A DNA stretch of 64,000 nt from Trichuris trichiura (Eukaryota; Nematoda; Enoplea; Trichinellida; Trichuridae): positions 992,001-1,056,000 of the forward strand of contig JBAJFE010000038.1 of assembly GCA_037903355.1 (NCBI GenBank), written 5' to 3'. Below are positions 21,053 to 33,339 of this stretch, one piece after another. Position numbers and translations under genes: made by a program. The first letter of the stretch is position 1; each line of letters starts with the position of its first letter. A model generated the notes under the pieces. That model was not told the origin of the DNA. It did not search any database and saw only the letters and a list, made by a program, of their open reading frames with translations.

Positions 21053-21259
21053 TAATTCCTTTTTTTTTTATTAACATAGCGGGATATTCCGCTAAAAGTT
21101 CTTTAATGTGAAGAAAGCTGAATAGCAGAAACTTATTATGTTAGTGTTTTGCGATAATTGTAGTGTTCTGCTACTTGTTCCCGGGCTATCCTGATATGCC
21201 AATTGACAAAAGAGTGCTGCAAACGCAAGGGCATTTTCGCCTAAAATAAAACGTAAATA

Positions 21260-22417
21260 CAGTCGGCTCTCGTTATCCGCGGTTAATTCGTCCCGGATTT
21301 TGAGCGTTACCCTCTGTTAAACTGAATCCGCGTTATATAGGATGCCCTATGAAAAAGGCCAAATAGCTTATGTTTTAGCCGCGTATTTCGTCCTGCCCCA
21401 TTGAATTCCTACCGGAACGGTTGTAATACGTATTGATCCTTCGAAGCTTGTTACTACGGAATCTAGCTACGAGATAATGGCATCAATGAGACTGCGCCTG
21501 TCCAATGGGGTTAGCCATCAGAGTCCAAGCCGTTAGATACAAGAAAGGATGAAAGTAAGATGCTCTTTCTTTAAACGCCTGGGAATCGCTTTGGTTTAAT
21601 GAGCTAAGCGATGTACTGGTGCGCGGAATGGGTACAGAGCAGGGGAAATATAAAATACGCTGGCGCACTCAAGCAGAACTACCGAACATCACATAGAACA
21701 AAACCTCTACGACAGAAACGTTTCGGGCATTAGACAATTTACCCATTTTCCGTAGGTGGGAGCAAATTTCCTGAAGATCGGCCAATCCTAGGGTTTGCTG
21801 AACTTGTTGGTAGCGAAACTTCCCGCCTTAAAATGTTAGTTTCCGCAGCTGCCGGAGCTTTATTTTAAAACATTGAAATAGGGAGCTGTCTTTCCCTTTT
21901 CTTCGTTTTATCGAATAAATCTTGTAGCGGTTTCAACGAGGCCGTTAGTCCTCATGTAACCATGATGTCACGCTCCATGGATGGATCGTATTTGGCAATC
22001 ATATCCATTAGGACCTGCACTTGCCTGAAAGCTTTTGCAGCGTCCAACCCGAGGGTGTTTAGGCATCTATATCTTCCGTAACATCGCCAACGCTGCCCGT
22101 AGGTGATTGCATCAGTTCCTCAAGTTCCTCATTGGCGAACGGTTCTCCACAACTTTCTTATGTACTCTCTGATATCGTCTTCTATCTTGTCGGAGAAACT
22201 CTCACTTCCCAACTCCTTTGCGATATTTACTGCATGACCTCCTCATCGATGGCACCTAATTCCTCGCATTCACAGACTGCGTCTCCCTACAAACACTTTC
22301 AGCAACCGCTGACCGTCCTAGGCTTTATCGCACGTACTGCCGTGTAAAAGATGACGTCAATATTTCATGCCAGACAAACCGCGTTGTATAGAATCCGCGG
22401 ATAACAAGGGCCGACTG
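21260..22417 (-). mobile_element. pogo/Tigger-type DNA transposon, decayed
   Basis: Starts CAGTCGGCTCTCGTTATCCGCGG and ends in the reverse complement (CCGCGGATAACAAGGGCCGACTG). TA precedes the left end; the right-end duplication is unclear. On the minus strand near 22110-22220 a stretch reads like the acidic tail of Tigger-type transposases (SFSDKIEDDIRE) but is broken by an indel. Copies of the same family occur at 40161 and 62901. About 1.16 kb long; no intact DDE domain is readable. Confidence 0.78.
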
Positions 22418-22821
22418 TGTATAATTAACCACGCTTCCATCACGATGTAGGACGGGAATCCCAGTTAACGCTAACTGCGTACATTCAGATACCTTCAGGA
22501 AAATAAAACGCGCAACTGCTTAACGTGCTTCAGTGAATCAGCTTTCGAAAAGAAGTTTTTACCGCTTGAACAGAAAAAATGAAGTCCACGTCTTTCTCTG
22601 CTAATCCACTGGTGATAAACTGAAAATGTATTAAAAAGCGAATTTGCAATCACGGAAAGGCGCCAGAGCAATATTTTCCATAGAAAAATTAGCACGTGAT
22701 AATATTTCTTCTAGCAAATCTGTTTTGCGTGAGGCATTTTATCCCATTTAAAAAAGAACATCGTTAGTTATTAACGAGAAAGCCTGATCAGAGAATTGAA
22801 GAACGTTTAACAAGATCGAAG

Positions 22822-22852
<31 letters not shown>

Positions 22853-23722
22853 TCGCGGGTGTGTATGGCTGAAAAGAAGTCCACAGAGCCTTTGAGAAGT
22901 AAGCATTCACTGTGTTCATTTAATCTCAAAAGATAAATGCAGGGCGTCCCTGTTTCCCACAGAAATGTTTAGTTCTTTAAGAAAATCGATGCTGTCTTGT
23001 CCCGCGGCTTTGAATCATTTCATGTTGCTAAACGAACGACAATCACCTTTGCTGTAGGTGCTCAGACTGCGCTTGCGCATTTACTTGCAACAATGAATTA
23101 CCAGGCAAGTTAACCAACAAAACGCGAGATAACAATAATACGGCTAATAGTTGCACAGGTATAACGCCGGACCGAAATCTATGTCTATACTTATATAGGT
23201 ATTCTTGTACCAATGCTGCACAATTTCTCCATATTGGAACAACTGTGCAACAGAAAACGATTAACTTTGGCCACGTAGTTACGTGCATGTCGTCCATCCC
23301 ATGGTATAAATGAGATAAGCTGCCTATCCTCGAGATGAAGTATGCGCGTTGGAGCAAAGTATGCTTAGCAATCTGCTGGTGTGCTAATGTTTTTCACAAA
23401 GATTTAGACCGCCTTGTCCTAGGTAAAGCCCCTTTCGGGTAAAGCAACTTAAAATTTTGCCTTTACGTTCAAGCACTTACGATCTCGTCACGAAAGTATC
23501 TTCACTCTGCAAAGCAAACAACGTTTGTGCACCAGTAACGCATTCCTGTGTAGCACCTGGTGGACACATACCGCTGCGTAATATTGAATGAAGTGCTTTA
23601 CTGGCTCTACGCCAACCCACGCATCAGGAGAACCAGAAAGTGTATGGTCAAATACAAACCGGTATCCACCCTTTTAAACCTTTATAAGAACGCCATACAC
23701 TGATGTTCATTCATTTTCAGCA
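22418..23722. other. Intergenic; GAA microsatellite
   Basis: Holds an (GAA)n run at about 22823-22850. Open stretches on the minus strand near 22495-22695 and 23043-23357 have no recognisable motif. The sequence immediately before 23723 ends TTTTCAG, a splice-acceptor-like site that could join an upstream 5' exon or a spliced leader. Confidence 0.45.
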
Positions 23723-26700
23723 ATGGGTTTGCGGAGGAGCGATTCCCATCGTGCCATAAAAGCTTTTTTTCTAATAATTATAGCGAACACATGCTTCTGT
23801 AATGACGCACTTATTCCTGCGTCCCAAGGAAACTATTTGATTGGAGGCGGAGTAAATTCTTTTAGTTGGAAGCAATTGGATAGGCAGAAAAGAGGTACAC
23901 AATTAGTTTGGTGCCCAATTCGAGTTTATTCTTGAATACTAATAACAGCCTGCTTTGTAGCAGCTCTTCGGATGCAGTCGAGCAAATGCGAAACTGGCTG
24001 CCAGGGATCCACTGTCTCATGGATGGACAGCGATGCTAATTGCGAAGGCTGTAATTACGGTATTAACGTAACATTCGATACAACAACGGCAAAACAATTT
24101 ATGTTAGGTGGTCTTATGTACGGCGATCCGTGTTCTCCGAACGGTGCTGTTTGCAATTTGCCATTTGTCTGCAATTCAAAAGGATTTTGCGATTGCCAGG
24201 AAGGCTATTCTATGGTCGGGTTCACATGCTACAAAGGTATCTCATATTTTTCATTTGTAAAACTGTCAAGTAATCAAAGAATGGCCTAGATTGCCCGCTT
24301 GGCTATGTTGTCGTCAACGCGACTTGCTATAAAGGTACCCGTTGACTAAGCCCTTCGATTGCTGCTAAGAAAATGTTTCATTTTCTTAGAGAAATATCTC
24401 AATGAGGAATGTGAAACGGAAGGTCAATGCATCGACTCGTACGCAAGGTGCACAGACGGCAAATGCCAATGCGCCACTGGACTAAAGCAGGCCAACGGCA
24501 AATGCATAGCCAGTATGTAGTTTTCAACTGTTTCTGTTCATTCAAAGCACTTACATAAGAAGCATTGATCGCCAAGTAAGCTTGCCGCAAAGCTTGTCTA
24601 TTCCTCTTCATTTCACAACTAACCTATCAAGCTTGACTTTCAGTTCAACTTAAGTTCCACATAACTAACCGCTGGCAAGTCAACATAGTAGGAGCGTTCA
24701 GCTGTGCTTGCAACAGCAAACAAAAGCTTTCAATCAAGTTTCCTACCTCTAACGCAAATATACATACGGAAAAAGTGAAGACTAGTTTCTGTACGAGACT
24801 AGCTAAGCTAAAACATTCTTTAAAATGGTTACCGAAACTCTTAGCTCTTAAATCTCTGTGAATTTTCTCATTGACATGATCTCTCAGTTCTTATGTACTA
24901 TTTCATTTAAGTGTTGTTCGTTTGAAAACAGGATTGGTTTAATGAATCAGTTTTCCTTGCCTTGGTCGAACAGGTCTTAAGAACAGCATGGATGCAGCAC
25001 AGTACGTCTTGAGTCACACTGCATGAGTTTTAAGATTGCATGTTTCATTTTATGATGACGTAATCTATATGCCCTTTCGTTACTACTTGCGTCAGACAGT
25101 TGCCTGATAAGGTGGACCTAAGCGTGTATGGTCCGCTACTGAAATTACTTTTGCTTACCAAGCAAAGTCACACTATTAGTACTTCAGCATTAGTACTTTA
25201 TGAGTTAACGCTGTTTTATCTGCCCTCCTTGCAAACCGAATGGAAACATCTTCCAATAGCAATAAATAAACAGAAGTGACCAATCAAGCAGTCAAGCAAA
25301 ACTTGTTGGACTCTGTTGGAGTATAAGAGTTAAATAGCAAAAAAATGCACAGAAAGCACCTCACCGTATTGTACAGTGATGATCAAAGCTGTTTACACAG
25401 TTGAGCATATACTGTACTGAGGCAACGGTATAACATACTTCCGCGTTTTAAATTTCAAATAAGCTCAATTATTACTGCTTATGCCTCCGTTTATCAAAAA
25501 ATTAACGAAACAAAGCTGGCATTAATTGCTAAGAGAGACTTGCACAGGCGTGTAGTTATGCAGAAACAACAACTGCACAATATAATAGATGTCTAAAAAT
25601 TTAAGCTTTTTTGTTTAAGCGAACAATGAATGGCAAGAAAACTGACCTGGTTTTAAAAAAATTCAAGGGTTAAGATATGTAATGATTCTAAAGTTCAAAT
25701 TCAAGACGGCTGCGTCATTTTTCAGTGCCTCAATGTCCGATTGGTTCGCCAGCTGCGGATGCGCTTGGCAAAACTATAGAGTGCGATCTAAGAAACAGCA
25801 GCTGTCCGGATAAGTATTCTTGCTACGCTGCACACTACAGCGAGAGCAAAGGAATTTGCTGCCGCTTCGATGGTGCCAGAAGAAATTCGGCTTCTTTCCA
25901 ATAAGTCAATTGTATTTGCAGAAATGAACTGTCCCGTCGGAGAAGCAGTGAAAGGACGCAATTGTTCGAACTGCAACGGGAAAACCAATTACTGTTTGGC
26001 TTACATCTTCGGCGTCGTTACCAAGGAATTGTGCTGCCCAACACGTCAGCCCATCTTCATCTGGTTTTTGAACTATAACTTTTTTTTTGTTTTCAGCATG
26101 TCCACCAAATTCTCCAATCTTAGTAAACAACAGATGCTACCCGAGTAAGAAGGAATTTGCAAATCAACGATTCTATTTACGCTTTAAGATGTTGCATACG
26201 GTTCCCCTTGTATTACCGATCATCAATGCAATCACAGCGTGTACAATTCCGAATGCAAGAAAGATAACGACGGAATAAAGAAATGCTTATGTCGAAGCGG
26301 CAAATATTCTTACCAACATAGCCTTTGCTTCAAAGGTAACAGAGTTTACTTAGCATATGTCTGCGTTAGAAACATCTACTTTTCCCAGAAGTGAATTTGG
26401 ACGAATCATGCCAAACCAGAGACGATTGTCGCCTCGGTACAAATACTGTTTGCCTTAACGGCAAGTGTCAGTGCTATCCTGGATACTTCCCTGAGCCAAG
26501 GTCTGACGGAAAGAAAGCAACACGATGCATTGGCGGTACCGTTTCATTTATAAGTGCTACAAGAAGCTATCGCAATAACTTGTAGTGCCAACCTGCCCGA
26601 CAAGGCACGGAGCAAAGAAAATGTTAAAATATGATGACTGCTCCTTTGACAATTCCAAATGTTCTGCGGACGAGTACTGCAGAACATGGTGGTCTGAAGC

Positions 26701-27110
26701 AAGCAGAAACTTTTCTTTATGTTGCAAAAAGCCAGGTAATGTTGTGAGTTGGACTCAGTCTGCTTCTTTAACTTACACGATCCACAGCCAAAGAAGACTT
26801 TGAGGTTCTCTGTAATCAATTCAACATGGTGCTACAATACAGTGATGAAAAGGAATCAGAGCCTCTAAAGTGCAAAATCAAAGAATTTCCTCCGTACGCT
26901 AACCTGATTTCCAGAGGTGGTCGATCAAGATCGTGCCCTCCTGGAATGCATTGCATATTCAGCCCATACACAAATAAGCCTAACACTGGTGTCTGCTGCA
27001 AATTGAAAAATTTGCAACAGAATAAACCAGTGTGGACTTCAAAGACTGACACAACACAGCAACCATCATATATGGTCGGACTGGATGGCTTTGTAGCCCC
27101 CTTTCCTTAA
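23723..27110 (+). CDS. Secreted EB-module / lustrin-type cysteine-rich protein
   Basis: Eleven exons: 23723-23894, 23964-24236, 24290-24334, 24390-24512, 25726-25872, 25922-26044, 26097-26144, 26189-26335, 26389-26535, 26586-26735, 26788-27110. They join to 565 residues without interruption and every intron is phase 1. The start ATG is followed by a hydrophobic signal-peptide-like stretch (AFFLIIIANTCFC). Downstream are repeated cysteine modules: EB-like modules (DPCSPNGAVCNLPFVC; ECETEGQCIDSYARC with CQCATG; CITDHQCN; SCQTRDDC with CQCYPG) and lustrin/WR1-like modules with a terminal GICC, LCC or GVCC (CPDKYSC; CSADEYC; CPPGMHC). No transmembrane segment follows the modules, so secretion is likely. 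Function unknown; such proteins are common in nematodes. The exon 2 acceptor is a NAGNAG site (23961 or 23964). A 1.2-kb intron lies at 24513-25725. Confidence 0.88.
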
Positions 27111-27219
27111 TCCTCTCTTTCACATCTACTCACAATTCAGTTATGTGAACACATCATTTTTCAACGTTTTATTTACCGCTCTAAAAGCAGTAAAATAAGC
27201 GTACCAGTCTCCTCATGAC

Positions 27220-30200
27220 TTAGGACAACAATCCGTCGTCGTCAATCGTCATGGTAGGCATAAGTTCTTGCAACAATCTTGGCTTTACGTAAGCTATGGG
27301 TGCTTGCTCCTGAAAGTGGAAGATTGGGATTAAATATTTATAAAATTGACATGTTCGCTTCTTCAGTTTACCACAACGGAAAGACTGTGAAGGGCTATTT
27401 CCACCAAACCGCTCTCTACTGTCTCTGGGCTTACTATCACAATTCGCAAAACACCCAGCACTTGAAACTTTTCCCACACTTCCCTCACAGAAGCAACATT
27501 TTTGAACATCGAGCCAGATTCCGATTTGTTCAGCGCTTCTGCGGAGCTTAAAATAATGCGGCGGTAGCAATGATGAAAATTGGCCAACAGAAAGGAATAG
27601 CGCAAGCGTCGGGTCAAATCTTCGATTTCTGTTTTGCAGTCGCAATTTTCTGGCACAATTTCAAGAACAAGAAGCTTGTACGGAGCAACCAAAGGATGGA
27701 AGCTGAATTTCTGTAAAATCGCCATCAATTAAAACTCATCTGTGCAAAAGAAAAATAAACAATTTCATTTCCTTTCAACAGTGAGGGCGTAACATACGAA
27801 TGCAGAGAGTTCACTTGCAGAACGATCAGAAGAAATTGATAAAAGTTACGCAACTTATTTCCATAAAGCGCCTCCGCTTAAACAACGTTGTTCAAAAACT
27901 ATTCTTAGCACACTGATATTTTATTGACATTTAATCTTGACGTGATCGCTTCATAGATTTAAGCACTCTAACACAGTTTAGATTAAAACCTGTTGTAGAG
28001 TGGGTTTTTTTTCCTGAATAGGTAAGCAATACGATCTCAAAGCATAGTCGCTATTGAGCATTGTCCTAGAAAGCTTAAAACTGGATTCTCCAATGAAGTA
28101 ACTTTTATCAACATGTTTCAATACTATCCATAGTTCCCGGAGAAAAGTTATTTTACCAAAATTAACATTACGCGGGAAAAGGCCAATTTTCAAAACAAAC
28201 CCTTTCTGTTCTCAGCAACAAATATAGCTGAAAGTCAAAATAGAAAAAGAGAAAATTTGAAAAAATAAAACGGTATCTATGAAAAGTCGCTCCAATGCAG
28301 ACTGTTTCTCAGCTAAAAGACAACAGAAAAATTTTTTTTCGCTTATTTTTAGGAACAAAAAATTTTAAGCAAGCGCTATGCCGCAGTTCGCAAAATTATA
28401 TGAAACGTGATTTCATATTTTTGGCAAAGAAAATACCTGCCACGTGGACATATGCTTTACACCTATATTAAACTCGCCTGATAAATGACCAGCAGAGCGA
28501 AAAGCAGATCGCAAAAAATTCGAGAGCCCTGTAGCTTCAAAACAAAAAAATTTCCTTGTCTAAAAAGGAAACCTATTACATCATAAAACGAATAAACCAA
28601 AAAAGACATTTCTTCAGAGATTCGTAGGATACTTTTTTCTAAAAACGACTTTACCTCCGTAAGAGTTATTCGTGGGCAGTAAGGCGCCCTGGTTAGAACA
28701 TGTTTATTAAAGAAACTCACTCCTACTGACACCTTCGGCCCTTCTAAACTGAACTTCAGAGAATCCAAAAGGATGAAGGCAACGGCAGCATCCACATTAA
28801 GCGAGCAGCAAATGAAATCACCTTCTTCCTTAAGTATCCGAACTTTTTACAAGCCCTCAAAAATAACGCCGAATATACATACTGACTTATTTACAGTAAC
28901 AGACTCCACTTGGAGAATACTTTTATCAGTGGAATGAATGATTTTATTTGGTAAACGACTTTCCAGTGAAACCTTGCTAAAGCCAAGATAGCAAAGATTT
29001 GCCTGCTTATTGCCCTTTGCCATTACACAATCAAAATTAGACGACCAATTGGAAGCCTAGAAGCAAAAAACCGTACAAGAGAATGAACACGAAAGTTAGC
29101 TTACTTCTTTCCACCAAATCAGCCTGCGTCTAAACAAACTATCATAGGAGGTTCCCACATCTTCTGGACGAGTAAAGTAGTACAAGTCACAGTAAGTGCA
29201 AGTCGAAACGGGCCTAAACAAACTACGCAAATTGCATAACCGTTGAAGTAGTATAAATTTCAACGTAACGCACCCATAAAAAGCACTGAGCGCCACTTTT
29301 AGAGATTTTGAAATGCGTCGGACTCCTTCTCGAACTATCATATAAGGCACTTCAACGGCATGCGATGATTTCAAATACTGGCAAGTGCTACGTACAGCTA
29401 AATTCAAATTCGAATAGAAAAAGTTTACGTGAGCTACAAATATTTTTGGTCAAACGCATTGCCACCGAATGGCATGCTACTGCGTCTGCCGACGTCGTTA
29501 CATTTCCTTTTTGCAATATTTGAATCCCTGGCGAAGTATTAAAAATTCTGCCAAAGTCAACTTCACATGTGCACGGTTTCTCTCATTTTTACATCAGCAT
29601 GTAGGTATTATGCTGAACAGTGGAAACCTCGATATCAGTTAATTACATTTCATTTTCTTTTTCTTTCACATGTCTTCTATTCAGAACATTGGTAAGAGGT
29701 TGTCAATGCTCTGAATAGAAGACACGTGAAGGAAATAAAGCGGCTAACAAGCCTTGCAAAGGGAAATGAAACATCAATCCTACTGGAGAATAAATACCTT
29801 GAAGCGCTCCATACCTTAGGTTCTCTTTAACTTTTACTCCTAGAGTGCTCAGGCACCAATTGACATATTTGAACAGCACGCATATAAATACCATGACAGC
29901 TAATTACATTTAAAATATATCTTTTGTTTAAGGGGGCGTGACGTTTCATGCTTTGCTAGGGATTATCAACCCGTCGCGTTAAATACCCTTATTTTATAAG
30001 AACAGGCACATATACATATATTATTGTACGGAAAAGCTACCCGTTCAAAGATTTTTATTGCGAAGCTTTGGGGATCACCTGTCCCCGTCTTCAGCGGAGG
30101 AAAATCGCGAAATATATATATATATACTTGAAAACTGGATGTTTTGTAACGGGTTGAATTTTCATCACCTCACTGACGACGGAACTAGAGCGTTCCGAAA

Positions 30201-30344
30201 GCTTTGAACAATAAAAAGTTGAGTGCGTTGATATCTGTACTTTTCTTAATAACGGCTCATCCATCCGTTGGTAGAGCAGTTGTTTAGTTTAATTACAGAT
30301 AACAGCACAACGAAAAAACGGGAAAAGCCGTAGAAGACCTTACA

Positions 30345-30405
<61 letters not shown>

Positions 30406-30861
30406 ATAAGCGTGCTAATAAGTTTAAGAAAGTGAAACCCTCACACATACACTGAATTGATTAAGGGAGTGGTCGTTGACTAATTAAAATGGAAAAATGA
30501 AAAGTAGAAAAAAATGATGTTTTGTTCTGACGTTCAGCAGCTTTGTGACTGCAGAAAAACTGAAGTGCATACCACGTGGCATATCTTTAATTTGCTGGCT
30601 TTCCGAGCTTGAACCGGGTGTGCTAATGCACGGGTACGCACCAGTTGTGTCGACGGAGCGACGCCTTGTATAAACATGCATTCTAGTCACATCTCAAATT
30701 CAGTTACACAATTACCACAATTCAATCATGTTTCGACGAAGCAAGGCTCCAGGTGGACCAAGAAATCTTGATTCACCCGACTTCAGCAAGAATCCAGCTT
30801 TCTCACACAAGTCAATGTAAGCTTTTAAAGCTGGTAAAGCTTTAGACTCAGTTATTGACAT
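27220..30861 (-). CDS. polg2: Mitochondrial DNA polymerase gamma accessory subunit homologue
   Basis: POLG2 is the processivity subunit of the mitochondrial replicase, related to class II aminoacyl-tRNA synthetases. Blocks in order, high to low coordinate: 30861-30716 (IDLCEKAGFLL, then GPPGALLRRN), about 29825-29790 (VKVKENLRYGALQ), about 29210-29105 (YYFTRPED, RRRLIWWKE), about 29060-28900 (SNFDCVMAKGNKQANLCY), about 28840-28740 (NVDAAVAFILLDSL), 27716-27375 (FHPLVAPYKLLVLEIVPE and GVLRIVIVSPETVESGLVE, the anticodon-binding-like fold) and 27312-27220 (stop TAA). These match the order of conserved blocks in animal POLG2, including the FTPP...RHRLQWW and LHP-LAP regions. Not every exon edge is fixed. 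ATG at 30861 is the first in-frame Met; a TTTTTAG acceptor about 33 bp upstream could bring in a further 5' exon carrying the mitochondrial presequence, or a spliced leader. Confidence 0.82.
29665..29730. repeat. 25-bp-arm hairpin in POLG2 intron
   Basis: Arms at 29665-29689 and 29706-29730 are near-perfect inverted repeats (TTCACATGTCTTCTATTCAG versus CTGAATAGAAGACACGTGAA) with a 16-nt loop. It may be a remnant of a small foldback element. Confidence 0.6.
30043..30345. mobile_element. Penelope-type terminal repeat with hammerhead-like cores
   Basis: Two opposed halves. On the minus strand, 30094-30088 reads CTGAAGA, followed by C, GGGGA, a loop, TCCCC and AAAGC. On the plus strand, 30173-30179 reads CTGACGA, then C, GGAAC (30181-30185), loop TAGAGC, GTTCC (30192-30196) and GAAA (30197-30200). 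CUGANGA, a stem and GAAA form the hammerhead catalytic core, and Penelope-like elements are known to carry such motifs in their terminal repeats next to an AATAAA-like block (here GAACAATAAAAAG). The right half continues to GGGAAAAGCCGTAGAAG, shared with the foldbacks at 33.34 and 2.5 kb. Lies in an intron of POLG2. Confidence 0.6.
30346..30402. repeat. (TA)n microsatellite
   Basis: Uninterrupted TA dinucleotide run of roughly 28 units, directly abutting the right end of the Penelope-type repeat. A shorter (TA)n lies inside that element at about 30111-30126. Confidence 0.95.
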
Positions 30862-30894
30862 ACCAAGATGAGCAAGTCGTAAATGACCGCACCT

Positions 30895-32534
30895 AAAAAG
30901 AAGTCAAAGTAAAAATAAACTTATCTACGGCATAGAATGACTAACAACAGCTTCGTAGATTCAGTTACTTAACGGAGCTGCCTGAAAAACAAGATAAGAA
31001 GAACTAAATAGTTCAAATCACACAAAAATATACACTACTTGCTTAAAAAGCGTTTTTAAAACTATTAATAGTATTACTATCGTAAAAGATGTAGAATATC
31101 ATTAAGGCGAAATGAATAGCCCATAAAGTCACCTTCTGCTCTGTTAAAATTTTAAATGGTAACTAAGTTCATCAGCGCGCTCCCAGCTGCACGCACAATG
31201 AAATCTTCAGATTAAAGTGAATTTAGGATAGTCAAAACCGTCAATAGTTAACGAAAACGATTCTCGCAGGGTAAGACGCAGCCAGCAACCGGAATGTATC
31301 ACAGCACATGCACGCAACAGCAACAACAAAAAATTCAAGCAATACATTTGATGAAATTCTTCCTACACATGTAATTTTCGTTTAAAAATTGTAACTTCAC
31401 GTGGAACCATTTACAGGGACAACCCCAGAAAAAAAGGCATATTTCCTGCTGGTGAGTATCGAGACTTTACTCGATACGAATATACTCGAAAACTCGAAAA
31501 CACGAAATGAACTCGAAAACTCGAAATGAATATACTCGAAAGGCTACACTAGACTTACGACTAATCTGTTTTCTCCAACGCGAACGTTTTAGCCAAGTCG
31601 TTAACAGTCAAATCGAATAAAACTCCTTTAACTAAGAATCGCAATGTTATTAGCACATTCTGTCAAATAGCACACACACTGAAGAAGAAAAAAGAATGGA
31701 CCAACATGCCCACACTACCTTATCCATTTCAATTTCTTAAACAACTGATGGATTAGAAGAACAACGATTCCAAAAGCAAATCTGCTGCTCAGGTTTTTAA
31801 AATTAAAAGTCAAATGTTCTATGGCCAGTTAGAATGTTTTAACTGAGTACGGAACGCAGACTGCAATCAAGTTCCGTCTCTATTCTTCACGAGTTAGCCG
31901 AATAGATTTGAACAAAGATATTTCTTTTAGCAATATGAAGCCACTTTTAACTGCGGATAAATTTGCAAACTGATTAAACAAAGGCTGGAAGATATGAACA
32001 ATATTGAAACGAAGCTTTGAATGCATTGAAATAAATATTAACCTACGTTGCGGCTAATGCATGTAATATTGCTCGGAACCTCTTTCAACGATGCTGGCCA
32101 GCAGAAACTCGACAGTGAATACACAATACAATAGTGAGAGAACTAGATCGCGCGGAAATCATTTACTCTAAAAAGTACCGTACAAACGATCATCAAGTTT
32201 GTTTCTGAAAGGGGCTTTCACATGGGTCCATCATGCGAGCCTCATCTAACTAAAATTTTTTCTGATATTGAAAAACATTTTGAGCACAATTTAGCATAGT
32301 ACTTTATAATCCACGCGTGCACTCATCGTGAATTGCTCGAACGGCACTATAATGCTTTTCCGGTGCCGCGAAGTTTCATCCGGCACTGCTATCGTGAAAA
32401 ATTGTTGTTTTGTATGATTTACGCTAATAATACAGATGCGTCTCACTTTGAAGCATACCACGTTGACGCACGGTAAAAATGGTCCATTTGACGGATAGTT
32501 CACGTTGACGCACGGTTCAAGTTGATGCCTGGCA
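30895..32534. other. No gene recognised; short ACTCGAAA-type tandem repeat
   Basis: AT-rich region upstream of POLG2. About 31463-31551 contains several near-tandem copies of a motif around ACTCGAAA. No convincing coding exon on either strand. Confidence 0.45.
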
Positions 32535-32830
32535 GTTCGGTAATCTTTCCTGTTTGCTCTCCACCACTTGTACTGTAACCTCGCAAAAACAGCAAAAAAT
32601 GCAGGCTCCTGCCGTTCAACTTTAGCCTCTCTTCCCATTAGGCGATGGCTCCTGAGGCTGCGCAAAGATCAGGGCTAACCTAAATTAGCGGTAATCTGCG
32701 CGCACTCTCGGCGAGAGTCGTCCAATGCGAAGCCATGTAAAAGTTGGACCTTTGGAACCTGCACTTTTTGCTGTTTTTGCGAATTTACAGTACAACTGGT
32801 TAGAGCAAACAGGACAGACCAGTTACGTAG
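32535..32830. repeat. Inverted repeat, ~90-bp arms
   Basis: Arms about 32535-32625 and 32741-32830 are inverted copies sharing TTTGCTGTTTTTGCGA, TTACAGTACAA and GAGCAAACAGGA, separated by about 115 bp. A 124-codon open stretch on the minus strand (32665-32291) overlaps the left arm and is probably fortuitous. Confidence 0.65.
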
Positions 32831-32975
32831 TTACCGTTTTTCCATTGCTGTTTGACTGCTGTATATGAACTTTTTGCTATAACTTAGAGTTACCTCGCTT
32901 TCACTCCGACGTCAGTTCTTTGTTGTTCTCCTGCAACATTCTGCTTTGAGTTCGTGAGCATTTCAGAGTTTTGAA

Positions 32976-33242
32976 TGGGCCCAACTCCCGAATTGTCCAT
33001 AATACGATACGAGTTGAAATCTTGGACTGATTGCCATCCTGAACGGTCGAAATTGCAAATTATCGAAATATCGAATGGACCACAGTGTTGAATAGGCCGG
33101 AACGTCAAAAGCCTCATACTCCTCAAGGTCGGAATTCTGAATGTGCTGTCATGCCAAATGGCACGCATGGTTCAACTGGTCTAAATGTCATGACAGTAGA
33201 ATTTTGAATGGGCCAAAGTCCAAATTTCGGGAGTTAGGCCCA
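32976..33242. mobile_element. MITE-like element with ~20-bp terminal inverted repeats
   Basis: Begins TGGGCCCAACTCCCGAATTG and ends with the near reverse complement (CAAATTTCGGGAGTTAGGCCCA). 267 bp, no coding capacity. Target duplication is not clear. Confidence 0.65.
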
Positions 33243-33339
33243 GTCATGTACGCGTCCTTTTACTTCGCAAGTTCCAACACTGATAATACTGTAACAATGT
33301 ATGCACTTGAAAACTGGATATTTTGTAACGGGTTGAATT

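Noticed and set aside
22823..22850. GAA repeat as coding poly-Glu or poly-Lys
   Set aside because: Not in a supported exon; treated as a microsatellite.
26544..26819. Antisense open frame opposite the EB-module gene
   Set aside because: The plus strand carries conserved cysteine modules with consistent splice sites; the antisense frame is a shadow.
30346..30402. TA repeat as a possible origin or regulatory element
   Set aside because: Simple microsatellite expansion next to a mobile element explains it.
32291..32665. 124-codon open stretch on the minus strand
   Set aside because: It overlaps the left arm of an inverted repeat, has no recognisable domain and no splice context.
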